64,000 bases of DNA, taken from NCBI GenBank assembly GCA_037447655.1, contig JBBHKE010000653.1, positions 77,493 through 141,492 on the forward strand. The letters run 5' to 3'. The notes under the pieces were generated by a model that was given only the letters and a program-made list of their open reading frames with translations, made no database searches and had not been told where the DNA came from. This document shows, one piece after another, positions 25,101-34,057 of the stretch. Source of the stretch: Zygnema cylindricum. Taxonomy: Eukaryota > Streptophyta > Zygnematophyceae > Zygnematales > Zygnemataceae. Both the position numbers and the translations under genes were made by a program. Positions within the stretch are counted from its first letter, which is position 1. Each line of letters starts with the position of its first letter.

Positions 25101-26463
25101 TTTTGTTCAACTCCGGAATAAACAATACATCGGAGAATGTTAATATGGATGTCTTTCCTTCAACTAACACTTTCAGATCTACCGATCCTACAAGAGTAGT
25201 GGTGACTATCCTCCCATCCCCGTACTCTATCTCTACGGTGGGAATCTTTCTTATCTTAGTGAACAGGTGTCTATCCTTACACATGTGCATTGAGGCACCT
25301 GAATCTATAATCCAGCCTGCTTCACCTTTCAATCCACCGTAAGCACATTTCTGCCTTCGTGGAATTTCAACCTCAGTTTTCGCCTCCAACTCCTCATCCA
25401 AAAGGAGCTCATCGTCCTCGTCCTCGGATTCCGCCTCAAGTACCTGTGTGACAAGGGCCTTTTTCTTTCCTCTCGGGGTACCACCGGTCTGCCCCTCCTT
25501 TAACCGAAGCTCGGTTAGCTTGGTGCACTCTGCCATATAGTGCCCAGGTTTCTTACAAAAATGACATAAACCTTTGGGAGCCCTTGGTTCGAACTCGCCA
25601 ACCTGTTTTTCCCGCTCCCTACCCCCATAGTTTCTGACTGGTTTCCGGGAATCCTTGTTCCTCCAATCGGTCGCTGTTGCCAAGGCTTGGCCACTCTTTC
25701 CTCCCCTTCGGATCTCAATCGTATTCTCTCGAACGAGAATCATCCCTACCACTGAGTTCCATATCCACCTTGAGTCCGGCAAGTCCTGCACACGGTTGAC
25801 TATGTTCTCGAACTCATCAGGTAACTTCATTAGTAAACAGTTAACTTTTTCTTTTTCACTAAAAACTTTACCCGCACTCTCTAGCTCCATGAAGAGTGTA
25901 GCAAGCTCATTGCAAAAATCCAACATATTTCCCCCTTTGTATACATACTCCTTAACTTTCTGATCAGCCAACTGTTGTTGCTGAATCGTACCACTTCGGT
26001 ACATCTCTATGAGAGCCATCCAAAGATCGGATGCCCTCTCTACCTGCAAATGAGGACATGCAAGTCCTTGAGTGAGATGGCGTAGGATGAAGTGCTTTGC
26101 CGCCATATTGTTGAAGTCCCAGGTTTCAGTATCATTCTCCTCGTTCCTCGGAATAGGTGACATGAATGCTAAACCAGTTGCTATTGGTGTGGTCTCCTCC
26201 TTCTCCTTTCCTTTGTCCACCACCTCTCCTTCCTTTGTTTCCTCCGTTGAAGGTGAATCCTCTTTCCTGGTGAATCTGCTTCCTTTAAACCCTGGAGGAA
26301 TTCCAAGACTTGATGGACGCCCCAATCGTCCACTCACTATCCCCCAAAACCTTTTTTCGCATAGAGCTCCTATCATCATACTTTCCCAGTATATGAAGCC
26401 AGTTCCATTAAATATTGGTACCCTAGAGGGTGGGCCCATAACCTGAAACTCTGAGACCTCCAT
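22105..26463 (-). CDS. gag-pol: Copia Gag-Pol polyprotein, 1452 residues, intact
   Basis: Single ORF encoding the capsid protein and replication enzymes of the retrotransposon. Gag occupies about residues 1-345, with a CCHC zinc knuckle at C300-C313 (CHFCKKPGHYMAEC). Protease: DSGA at 387-390. Integrase: zinc-binding H519, H524, C553, C556 and catalytic D584, D647, E683 (35 residues between the last two). Reverse transcriptase: about 955-1200, with D1037 and the YVDD box at 1122-1125. RNase H: D1302, E1342 and D1378. The usual length for copia is about 1300-1450. The first ATG (26463) lies inside the 5' LTR, 20 nt before its end. A second in-frame ATG (residue 9) lies in the primer-binding site. 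Gag and Pol share one frame with no frameshift, so the Gag:Pol ratio must be set otherwise, for example by splicing or processing, as known for other copia elements. Confidence 0.95.
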   Translation of the reverse strand: MEVSEFQVMGPPSRVPIFNGTGFIYWESMMIGALCEKRFWGIVSGRLGRPSSLGIPPGFKGSRFTRKEDSPSTEETKEGEVVDKGKEKEETTPIATGLAFMSPIPRNEENDTETWDFNNMAAKHFILRHLTQGLACPHLQVERASDLWMALIEMYRSGTIQQQQLADQKVKEYVYKGGNMLDFCNELATLFMELESAGKVFSEKEKVNCLLMKLPDEFENIVNRVQDLPDSRWIWNSVVGMILVRENTIEIRRGGKSGQALATATDWRNKDSRKPVRNYGGREREKQVGEFEPRAPKGLCHFCKKPGHYMAECTKLTELRLKEGQTGGTPRGKKKALVTQVLEAESEDEDDELLLDEELEAKTEVEIPRRQKCAYGGLKGEAGWIIDSGASMHMCKDRHLFTKIRKIPTVEIEYGDGRIVTTTLVGSVDLKVLVEGKTSILTFSDVLFIPELNKNLISTSVLDDKGFFTSTREGVFTASFEEDVYFIAEKGSHGMFRLILSNETKKLYYAGVHDIMMWHKRLGHVNLDKLREMKKMGVVEGIQFSESDDISDCSGCAQGKAHRLPFPKTATYKGEKLLDLVHTDIWGPARVPSPGGKRFMMTITDDWSRYSRVYFLKNKSEAEDCFRQYKAWSEKLHETPIKRVRSDNGGEYTSNQFEDFLREDGVQHQKTVPENPEQNGVAERLNRTLSDSARSMLSDKKIGKRFWAEAMNCANYLKNRVLTSAIKDQTPYERWTGRKPDLSHLKVFGSQVFSLDTDRSNWKLDPKGKPGYLLGYDEDVKGYRVYDLKREDIILVKHLVVIDEGNSVDPFKYTKSVKIRFESENSDDFELPNYPGFRDDDILAGTNQTEKDSAVETPVTTLLEAEDVVEIDSESRDRGEAEFVRKNPREPSIPASDFEGGRRSSKRLQEKQVNNKVTKLSHQDEPQTYREAMTCPERNRWKTAINEEMASIMAADTWELVDCPPNRKPIGCKWVFKLKLNPDNTIERYKARLVAKGFTQKEGIDYEETFAPVVRFPSVRILLSLAAAEDMEVHQMDIKTAFLHGELEEEIFMRQPEGFVEEGEESKVCRLIKSLYGLKQAPRQWNKKLDEFLTGLGYIRISSDHSIYVFEDEEGFIFIAIYVDDLLVLSKSMEKINKLKTDLKGRFEMKDMGEAKYILGIQVERDRKRKIIRLTQKEAIGNMLEKFQMDKANSCTTPMELKKGSEGSEEEGVIVLDEELSPEEQKFMQTIPYRQVVGSLIYFMNCTRPDLAAAVGVLSRSLNAPTKKDWEAAKRVFRYLVGTRDLWLHLGGENTDITTWSDASYGDAPMRRCTSGYVLYVGDGACCWSSKQQKVIAQSTMEAEYMASCSAVKELMWVKSLLGELGHLKSGVQKIFCDNKAAIAISANPKHHFKAKHMDIRLSFVREKVENKIISLEYRPDSEMVADMMTKPVPSPKLIFCREKCGLKLKID
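26431..26443 (-). promoter_or_regulatory. Primer-binding site for half-tRNA initiator Met
   Basis: In element sense the 5' LTR end (TTTCA) is followed at once by GGTTATGGGCCCA. This is complementary to the anticodon stem-loop region of eukaryotic initiator tRNA-Met (TGGGCCCATAACC), not to its CCA end. Drosophila copia and yeast Ty5 are known to prime from such a cleaved half tRNA. The same 13-mer abuts the LTR at 44489 and 51144. It also codes for Gag residues around VMGP. Confidence 0.85.
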
Positions 26464-27492
26464 AAGTCCTCAGAATGGACAGCTTCCAAGAAGCCTCTAG
26501 GATAATCCTGACCCCTTTGTGTTTAAGCAAAAATAACTGCCACCCTGGCAGACAAAAACTCTGACCAACTTCACCCCTGTGAAGAAAAGACTCCCCTGAG
26601 TCGATAGCAAAAAGAATCTCTGAATTTGCTCCCCTGAGCAGTAAGTTATGGAGGGTCAAAGTTGACCTTTTGTACAGAAGCTCTCTGGGAGAGAGGGTCC
26701 TATCTTCTAATTTTTCTAAGTCCTATCTCTCTCACAGACTCTATCTACTGATGTACAGAACCAATCAGAATTGAGTTCCGTACGCAAAAGTACAGCTGCC
26801 GGTGTACTTTATGTACGGACATTGTACGACATGGCCAAAATGTCGACACATGTCAAATCCGGATTCGGTGCCATAATCTCCGGAGTTTCCACAATCCAAC
26901 GGAATTTTGCCACGCGTCATCCGATGTGGCGATGGCCACAAACCGCCGAAATCTTCCTCCGCGATTTCGGCGCTAATCCCGGCCGTCCGATTAAATTCGG
27001 CTTTAATCGTAGCCGTAATAAATACATGCGCGGTATTTGTTTCATTTACGAAACAAATGCGCGGTACTGATTTATGTCCGTACCGTAAGTCGTACATTAC
27101 ATATTACTGGATCTATGTATCCCGTAATTAATTCTAGTTAAATGGTTTATCGCACGTATACATATTTAAATAATTATCAAACTATATGCTAGGTAACACT
27201 ACCGCTAGATTAAACGGCTAAGGCTACCGGCTACTTCGTGTCTGCCGGCCGGCAGGTACAAGGATCAAATCCTGCCGCCGGCACATACATTTTACTTAAA
27301 TAAATAAACCCTAATATAAAATTCCCGTAAACCTCAGGATAGCCAAGGTAGCCATGGCTCTAGCTTCCTCTCCAATTTCTCAGTGACTGCGACAAGTTTG
27401 AGAGTTGGAGAGAGAAGTTAGAGATAGACTGCCTCGACTTCTATATTTCTTTTCAGACTTAGAAAATACTAATAAAACCATTAGTTTCTACA
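26444..27492 (-). repeat. 5' LTR of the intact copia
   Basis: 1049 bp, same boundaries and length as the 3' LTR. Differences noted: G/A near 21292 versus 26693, and C/T near 22057 versus 27458. It contains the T-arm-like hairpin (GGATCAAATCC core, near 27257-27284) and the start codon of Gag in its last 20 nt. Confidence 0.92.
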
Positions 27493-27604
27493 GTACTATG
27501 GCCGTACAGAAAGTACACCGGCACCTGTACTTTTCTGTACGACACAATATTTTAATTGGTGCCGTACTTCAGTAAATAGAGTTTTAGAGGGAGATAGGAC
27601 TTAG
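27493..27604 (+). repeat. Right part of the split plus-strand LTR
   Basis: After the GTACT duplication the sequence continues the LTR interrupted at 21042 (ATGGCCGTACAGAAAGTACA onward), parallel to 43963-44067 in the intact derivative. It ends at CTTAG (27600-27604), where a minus-strand LTR begins. The rest of this LTR (AAAATTTTGG...) is absent nearby. Confidence 0.8.
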
Positions 27605-30225
27605 TGAAACTCTGAGACCTCCATTGGCCCTCAGAGTATGCAGATCCAAAAGAAGCTAATCTAGATAGTGCCGACTCCAAGTTAATATAAACCCAAGTGA
27701 CTGACCCCTTTACAATCAGAACCCCAATATAGATTCACCCCTGTGAAATAACACTTTCTGTGTGGTCAGTTCCACCACAGAATGCAAAGTTAGAATATGA
27801 GATTTGGACACATTCACCCACTTTGACTTTCCCTTTGAAATGCAGCCACCCTGGCAGACAAAAACTCTGACCGACTACACCTCTGTGTAGCCTGGACTCC
27901 CCTGAGTCCGCAGCAAAAAGAATCACTGAAAATGGTCGAGTAAATTGATAGTTATGGCTGCCCAAAGTTAGCCATTTATACAAGGTGCTCTCTGGGAGAG
28001 ACAGCTATCTACCCAAAATTTCCTAAGTCCTATTCCCCCTCTAAAACTCTATCTACTGAAGTACGGCACCAATCAAATTACTGTGTCGTACATAAAAGTA
28101 CAGGTGCCGGTGTACTTTGTGTACGGCCATTGTACAACATGGCCAAATTGTCGACACGTGTCATAGCTGGATTTGTTTCCGCAATCTCCGGAGTCGCCGC
28201 AATCCAACATTGTCGCGCCACGTGTCATATTACGTGGCGATGGCTGAAAAACGCCAAAAGTACATGTTCCGTGATCGCGGCACCTATCGTGGCCGTCCGA
28301 TCAAAACCGGCTACAATCCTAGCCGCTGAAATTCGACGCGCGGTATTTGTTTCGCTATCGAAACAAATGCGCAGTATTTGTTTCGCTATCGAAACAAATG
28401 CGCGGTATCCGTTCTGCCCCCATTCCGTACTTCGTACTAAATTAAATTGTATCTACGTACTAAGTATCTATTAGCCGTTAAACGGATTAATCTACACATA
28501 ACGATTTATATATCTGTCAAACCCTATATATCGTAATATCTGTTCTTGACATAACGGCTAGAGCTAACGGCTACTGAGGATTGACGGACGGCAGGTACCA
28601 GGATCAATTCCTGGGTCCGTCAACTAACTTTTGGTAAGTCTACCTAATTTACCCCCTGTCTTCTCTAGAGAGCCTAGGCAGCCATGGCTCTAGCTCCCTA
28701 TCCAGCCTTCAGTGACTACAACAAGTATGGGGGCTTGGAAAGGGGAGTTAGAGGCAGACCGCCTCAGCTCTTTTTCTATCCTAATACAGACCTATAAAAT
28801 ACTCAAATATCAACACTCCTCTTATTTTCTAGTCTATTTCCTTTTTCCTTTTCCTTTCATAAAACTTAAGTATTTAACACAGTGCATTAAATGAACTGAA
28901 ATGATAATTGTATCACACATTTTATTTAACATCCCATTTTTCTGAAATCTGAGCAAAGATTTTATCCACCTCTTCCCTTTTCCATCCACACTAAATCCAC
29001 TTTCCCTCTTGTAATTCAAACATACAGCCCCATCCCCAACCTTCAACACATACCCGGATGATAACCCTTTTACAGGCACATCTTCACAAGAGACATCACA
29101 CCAAGTAGTGATGTCAAATCCATCCACCTCCAAATATTCCCAAAAACCACTAGTCCCCACTAGGTTCCTCATAAGATCTACTTCCGTAATCATATTTTTA
29201 TCCATGATAATTACCCCATTTTCTGAACTTCCCTCACTGTCTCCCATGGAATTCTTTCCACTATCACTTTCTATTTTAATTCCCAATAAATATTTCTCTT
29301 CTCCCCTATCCTTTAAAACCCCCTCTAGAATTAATTCTCCCCTTTCCTCGGAATCCGTTGAAGTCTCCCTTTCCGACCAGTTTTCTGTTTCCAAAATATC
29401 TATGAAACTATCCTCAATATTTTGAACTTCTTCAAGTATCTCCTCTCTCTTTACTTCCCTTATACCTCCAAAAGCACACTGTTGCCTTCATCCAATTTCT
29501 GTGTACTTTTCTCTCTTCCCCATTCTACCGATGTGAAGAAGCTCCAATTTTTCTTCATCCTCTTTCTCCTCTTCCTCTTCGTCCTCCTCATCCACATTCC
29601 AACTTCTAAGTTTTTCCAAACAAGGGCATTCCTCCATATAATGACCCGGTTCCCTACAAAAGAAGCAAACCCCTTTTTTCAAAGCCCCCGTGTCTTTTCT
29701 TCTCCCTCTTTTTCCACCAAAGTTCCGATAAGGTTTACCTTTGTCTTTCTTCCTCTCATCACGCTTCCGCTCGTCACCACCGTTCCTCTCATCACGCTTC
29801 CGCTCGCCACCGCCGTTCCTCTCATCACGCTTCCGCCAATCACCACCAGCTGAAAATGCATTGACCCTGTCCTTTCCCCTACGAAGCTCCAAAGTGCTTT
29901 CCCTAACAATAATTATCCCCATGGTAAAGCTCCAAGTCCATGAGGAGCCATCCATTGCCTGCATACGATAAATAATGTTTTCGTACTCACTTGGGAGTTG
30001 CATAAATAGTGTATAAATCTTACTCTCCTCAGATTCTACATATCCCGCACTAGCTAGCTCAACATATAACGCAGCAATATCATTGCAAAACTCTATCATG
30101 CTACCGCCTTTATAAACATAGGCCTTTATTTCCTGTTTTACTAATTGCTGCCTCTGAATAGTCTCACTCTTATAAATCTGAATTAGTACTTCCCATTTCT
30201 CTGAAGACTTGGTTAGACTTAGCTC
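27605..30225 (-). mobile_element. Truncated Gag-only copia derivative, minus strand
   Basis: The 3' LTR (27605-28815, 1211 bp) and polypurine tract (28816-28828) are followed by internal sequence matching the intact derivative at 44469-46352. Similarity stops near 30225, inside Gag (LSLTKSSE). The 5' LTR and Gag N terminus are missing, so no second target duplication can be read. Confidence 0.85.
28834..30225 (-). pseudogene. Gag/RNase-H-remnant ORF, 5'-truncated, one nonsense codon
   Basis: The frame is shared between 30225-29488 and 29394-28834. A CGA-to-TGA change near 29487 stops it just after YTEIG; the intact copy has CGA there. The CCHC knuckle (CFFCREPGHYMEEC) and a basic/acidic repeat (KRDERNGG) are kept. 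A C-to-T change at a CpG is typical of methylated, silenced DNA. Codons upstream of 30225 are not homologous to Gag. Confidence 0.8.
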
Positions 30226-30302
30226 AATACAGGGTAGAATGTGATACGTCACACTTGAACCCGGCAAAAAGTAATAGATACGTTCCCGCCAGGCTCTACA
30301 TC

Positions 30303-30374
30303 GAGCTGGTGGCATAGTGGTTAGTGCGCTGACAGCTCAAGTCAGAGGTCCCAGGTTCGAGCCCTGGCCGGCTC
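30303..30374 (+). tRNA. tRNA-like gene or tRNA-derived SINE head (anticodon position CTC)
   Basis: The 72 nt fold as a complete cloverleaf: acceptor GAGCTGG/CCGGCTC (one G-U), D stem GCAT/GTGC, anticodon stem CTGAC/GTCAG, variable AGGTC, T stem CCAGG/CCTGG with loop TTCGAGC. A and B box-like internal promoters are present, and TTTT (30377-30380) could end Pol III transcription. The anticodon loop AGCTCAA has G instead of the invariant U at position 33. It may therefore be a pseudogene or SINE head rather than a working tRNA-Glu. Confidence 0.55.
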
Positions 30375-30404
30375 ACTTTTCCCTAGTATGGGACATACCG
30401 AATC

Positions 30405-30572
30405 TTTGATTTCACGGAAATCAACACTCCCCTCCCAGCGGAGGTAGTTGATCTTCCACGCTTAGTTGAGGAGTTGAGTCCGGAAGTTGCGGAGCAACTT
30501 GTACAATTGAGAAATGTTCGGCAAATGGTGGACAACCTCACTCGAGAGATGAAAAAAATACAAAAAAAATAG
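30405..30572 (+). pseudogene. Coding-like fragment, 55 codons, C-terminal end
   Basis: Open frame with balanced composition ending at TAG: includes PAEVVDLPRLVEELSPEV and a charged helical tail QMVDNLTREMKKIQKK. No family recognised. It may be the displaced 3' end of the Glu-rich gene (16987-19750), or part of the adjacent DNA transposon. It lacks its own ATG start. Confidence 0.35.
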
Positions 30573-30774
30573 TTTGGAGGGATATTCACCATAGCGGGTG
30601 AGTCGGTGAAGCATTTGCGGAGCAGGTAAGTCTTTCACTAAGCCTAACTTTCCAAACCCATTTTTGGTATACATTTGTACAATTGCTAAACTAATAATCT
30701 ATATAGTAATAATAATATTATAATATTGTCATATATTAATATGTAATTTTGGGTTTGTTTATTAAGCGAAGAGA

Positions 30775-31075
30775 TAATGTCGTCGCTGATTCGGCAATGA
30801 CATATGGTCGAAGCCGAACCAGCGACGACAAATTATCGTCGCTAAATTACTGATGACGAATTGTCATCATTTATTCAGCAACGAGATAATGTCGTTGCTA
30901 ATTTGGCAACGACACTATATTCAAGTCAAATCAGCGACGATAAATTCTCGTCGATGAATTTTCGACGATGGTTTGTCATCACCTATTCAACGACGACATA
31001 ATGTCGTCGCTGATTCGGCAATGACATATTGTCGAAACCGAACCAGCGACGACAAATAATCGTTGCTGAAATGGC
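30775..31075 (+). repeat. Left subterminal array, about 112-bp unit, 2.7 copies
   Basis: TAATGTCGTCGCTGATTCGG-type units start at 30775, 30888 and 30999. Each contains GTCGTCGCTG and its inverse CAGCGACGAC, so every unit can also fold back on itself. Such subterminal repeats commonly bind the transposase. Confidence 0.8.
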
Positions 31076-31296
31076 ACAAACATTCAAACACATTTTTTTT
31101 CAAATTTTTCCATAATTTAACTTACTAACCATTTTTTGTTTTGTTTTTTATTTTTTTATCTTTATCTACAGAGTATCTAAAAGCAAGGAGATGGTGGGTT
31201 GAAAGGGTGGCCATAGTATGAGGCATAAGAGATACAAGCAATACGGTGTCTACGTCGAGCTTCGGGAAACGAAATATGACGGTAATGAAAGCATTA

Positions 31297-34057
31297 CCGG
31301 GTAGGGGAAGGAAAGAAATGCCTTGGGTGAGCTGTCTTCACGAAGAATTACTCGAGGATTTTCATCGATTAAAAAGGCACGTATGAAACTTTCTACGTCA
31401 ATTGTGCGAGAGATGGCGTACGACATAATTATACGTTTGAAAGAGGAGCACGCCTCAAAGTTCTTTAACGAGTTCGTGCAACTCTTTGTGCTCCATTGCC
31501 CACAGAAATCGCAGATCTAAAAGAAGCTAATCTAGGTAGTGCCGACTCCAAGTTGATATAAACCCAAATGACTAACCCCTTGACAATCACAAATCCATTA
31601 TAGCTTCACCTCTGTGAAATAAGACTTTTTGTGTGCTAAGTTCCACCACAGAATGCAAAGTTAGAATATGAGTTTTGGACACATTCACCCACTTTGACTT
31701 TCCCTTAGAAACTCAGCCACCCTGGCAGGCAAAAACTCTGACTGACTACACCCTTGTGTAGGGTGGACTCCCCTGAGTCCGCAGCAAAAAGAATCACTGA
31801 AAATGGTCAAGTAAAATGATAGTTATGGCTGCCCAAAGTTAGCCTTTTTATACAAGGTGCTCTCACAAAGAAGCGACTACCTACCCACAAAATTCGAAGT
31901 CCTAAAACCCCTCTCTAAGCCCCCTAGTACTGAAAAATGATCCAATCAGAAGACTGTACCGTACAAGAAAGTACACGTGCCGGAGTATTTTATGTAATGT
32001 ACTTGTACGGCATGTCTATAATGGTGACAATTGTCACATCCGAATTTGTCTTCTTGCGTTCCGGAGATCGCGCAATCCTCCAGGATGCTGCCACGTGTTG
32101 TATGGTGTCAGCGTGTCCGAAAACCGCCAAAATTACCATTCCGTACATCCGGCTTCAACGGGAGCCGTTCGATTTTATTTCGTAATGTCAATCTCGACCG
32201 TCAAAACAAATGTCTTCGATATTTGTTTCGTGCGCCCAGTATTTTTACAGTGCGGTACCTTTCCATGTTAATTTAGTTTGGTTTCGCCGTTAAATGGATG
32301 ATACCGGTAAATTACATTTTATAGGTTATTCAAACCATATACATGCATCGATCACCTCTACACCTAGCGGATAAGGCGCGATACCAAAATATGTACGGTC
32401 ATAGGTTGGATGTACTAGGATCAATTCCACGATTCCCCAGTTAACTGTTGGTAACGCCTAGACGTACACCCGTTTATCTTCTCTCATTGGCTACTTAGAC
32501 AGCTCCCCTCCTACTTGTCTCTTTTGTAATTTAGGTAGCCATGGCTATCTCAGTCTTCCAATGACTACGACAAGTATGGATGACTTAAACAGACCATCTG
32601 ACAAAACAATAAAATAAATCCAGACCTAGAAATTACCCGAATTTTAACAGTTCGGACGTGAGAGGACTACACGAATTACAAAAAGGTAGATCCAAAGGTT
32701 TCACGAGAAACACAACATCGTCATCCGTGCCCAAAAAGGTAAATTACAATGTAGTCCGGAAAAAGAGGATCACATTGAGAAAACTGTGGCTTATCACTTG
32801 GGCGTTTTAAAAAAGGGGCTTCATTTCAGGTGAGACCTATACTTCAATGCTATCAATGATATTGTTATTTATTTTTTTGTGTCAAAGTTGTTGCATTTTT
32901 CAAAGGTAAAATATAAATTATTTTGACCCGATTTTTGTTTCATTGTCGTCATCTTCATTGTGCGATCTAGATGAGCTTGACGAAGATTTAGTGGAGAATA
33001 TGGATGAGACCCATTTGATTTTAAATATGGACAATGGCAAGACATTAAGCTTCCGTGGCGATGAAGTTGTGAAGTATGCCGTGTTGTTTTTGGAAGATTA
33101 AGTTTCGTATGTGCGTGCGCATGTTTGCGTGCGTATGTAATTATCTGATATACTGTGGAGGTTCGAAAGGATTTGCGGATTGGGGAATTAAATGTACGAG
33201 TAAAATTACCGAAGATATTTCAGGTATACATCCCTTTATTTCATTTTGTTTCTCCTGAATTGTTCGATTCTTCCCTCTCCCGTTCTTCTACCCTCATCAT
33301 TTTCAATCCCCATTCTCCTTTTTTCCCTCCTTAATGTTATTTAATTTAATGCCTTTTTTATTTTTTCCATGTAACCAATAACAAGTGTGTGCTATCGCAC
33401 AGGTCCGAAGGGTTGGAATGACAAAAGAGTCTTCCCCCAATGGTTTGAGGATCGCATGTCGTATTAAGTCGATCTCTATGGTCGACAAAAAACAATCTTC
33501 CTCGATAATTGCGGAGGACACAATATGTCCGAGGAGCTTAACCGCGTTTTGGCTGCAAAAAATACGTTGTTACACTTCTTTCCACCGAGTGCTACTCACT
33601 TGGTGCAACCGGCCGATTCGTTTGTAATATCAAAAATAAAATAAGTTTGGATTAGGGAGTGGGAAAATTGGAAGATGTCGAGGTTAGGAATGAACAGTGG
33701 TCACAACCCTATAATCGAGGTTGGTCTTGAAAGTTATTAGGGCCGAGGAAAAGGTGATTTCTCGAGTTGGCAAGGGAATCCATTCGAGAAGTCAACTCCA
33801 TGAAAGACAAGGATGGGATGAGATATGCTAAAAAAGGAATGATTCAGTGTGGGTTGTCATTGAAGGACGGGACATGGGAGGAGGGAATGCTTACACATCA
33901 GTTGCAATGCATCATCAACAAACACCGAAACCATTTCGAAGTGCCACCTCTTTTACCAAAGACACGGGAATCCCTCGAAAATTCTCATGACGCCGAGGTC
34001 GGTACTCAAGAAGAAGAGTTTACGGACAAACAATTCACGGAAGGGGACGAATTTTAA
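31297..34057 (+). pseudogene. DDE_1 superfamily transposase, broken
   Basis: Fragments in order: an N-terminal region (GRGRKEMPWVSCLHEELLED, 31297-31476) with a frameshift; after the solo LTR, FHEKHNIVIRAQKGK and VAYHLGVLKKG (32650-32829); a probable GT-AG intron (32830-32970); ENMDETHLILNMDNGKTLSF with the first catalytic Asp (about 32975-33070); then RTGPKGWNDKRVFPQWFEDR, TIFLDNCGGHN with the second Asp (about 33500), and FFPPSATHLVQPADSFVISK with the third (about 33565-33640). The last piece (33761-34057) has GMIQCGLSLKDGTWEEGML. Several stops and frameshifts, and the region between NMDET and RTGPKGW is largely lost. The family moves DNA transposons by cut-and-paste. Confidence 0.75.
31477..32649 (-). 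mobile_element. Solo LTR (third copia LTR family), duplication GTTCG
   Basis: 1173 bp. In element sense it begins TGTTAAAATTC and ends GAGTTGCA. Flanked by GTTCG at 31472-31476 and 32650-32654. Its 3' end encodes ATGGAGCACAAAGAGTTGCA, the same Gag-start design as the other families. It interrupts the DDE_1 transposase gene. Confidence 0.88.

Larger units (their letters stand above)
21043..27492 (-). mobile_element. Full-length, apparently intact Ty1/copia retrotransposon
   Basis: 6450 bp on the minus strand, flanked by the 5-bp duplication GTACT (21038-21042 and 27493-27497). LTRs of 1049 bp each: 5' LTR 26444-27492 and 3' LTR 21043-22091. I found only two differences between them, which suggests very recent insertion. 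Between them lie a primer-binding site, one uninterrupted gag-pol ORF and a polypurine tract (22092-22104). The gene order PR-IN-RT-RNase H is diagnostic of copia. It inserted into an older LTR of the derivative family. All catalytic residues I looked for are present, so it could be autonomous. Confidence 0.95.

Noticed and set aside
28834-29853. Plus-strand Ser/Phe/Leu-rich ORFs (29108-29425, 29422-29853)
   Set aside because: Antisense shadows of the minus-strand Gag-derivative reading. The same shadows appear opposite the 44-46 kb copy.
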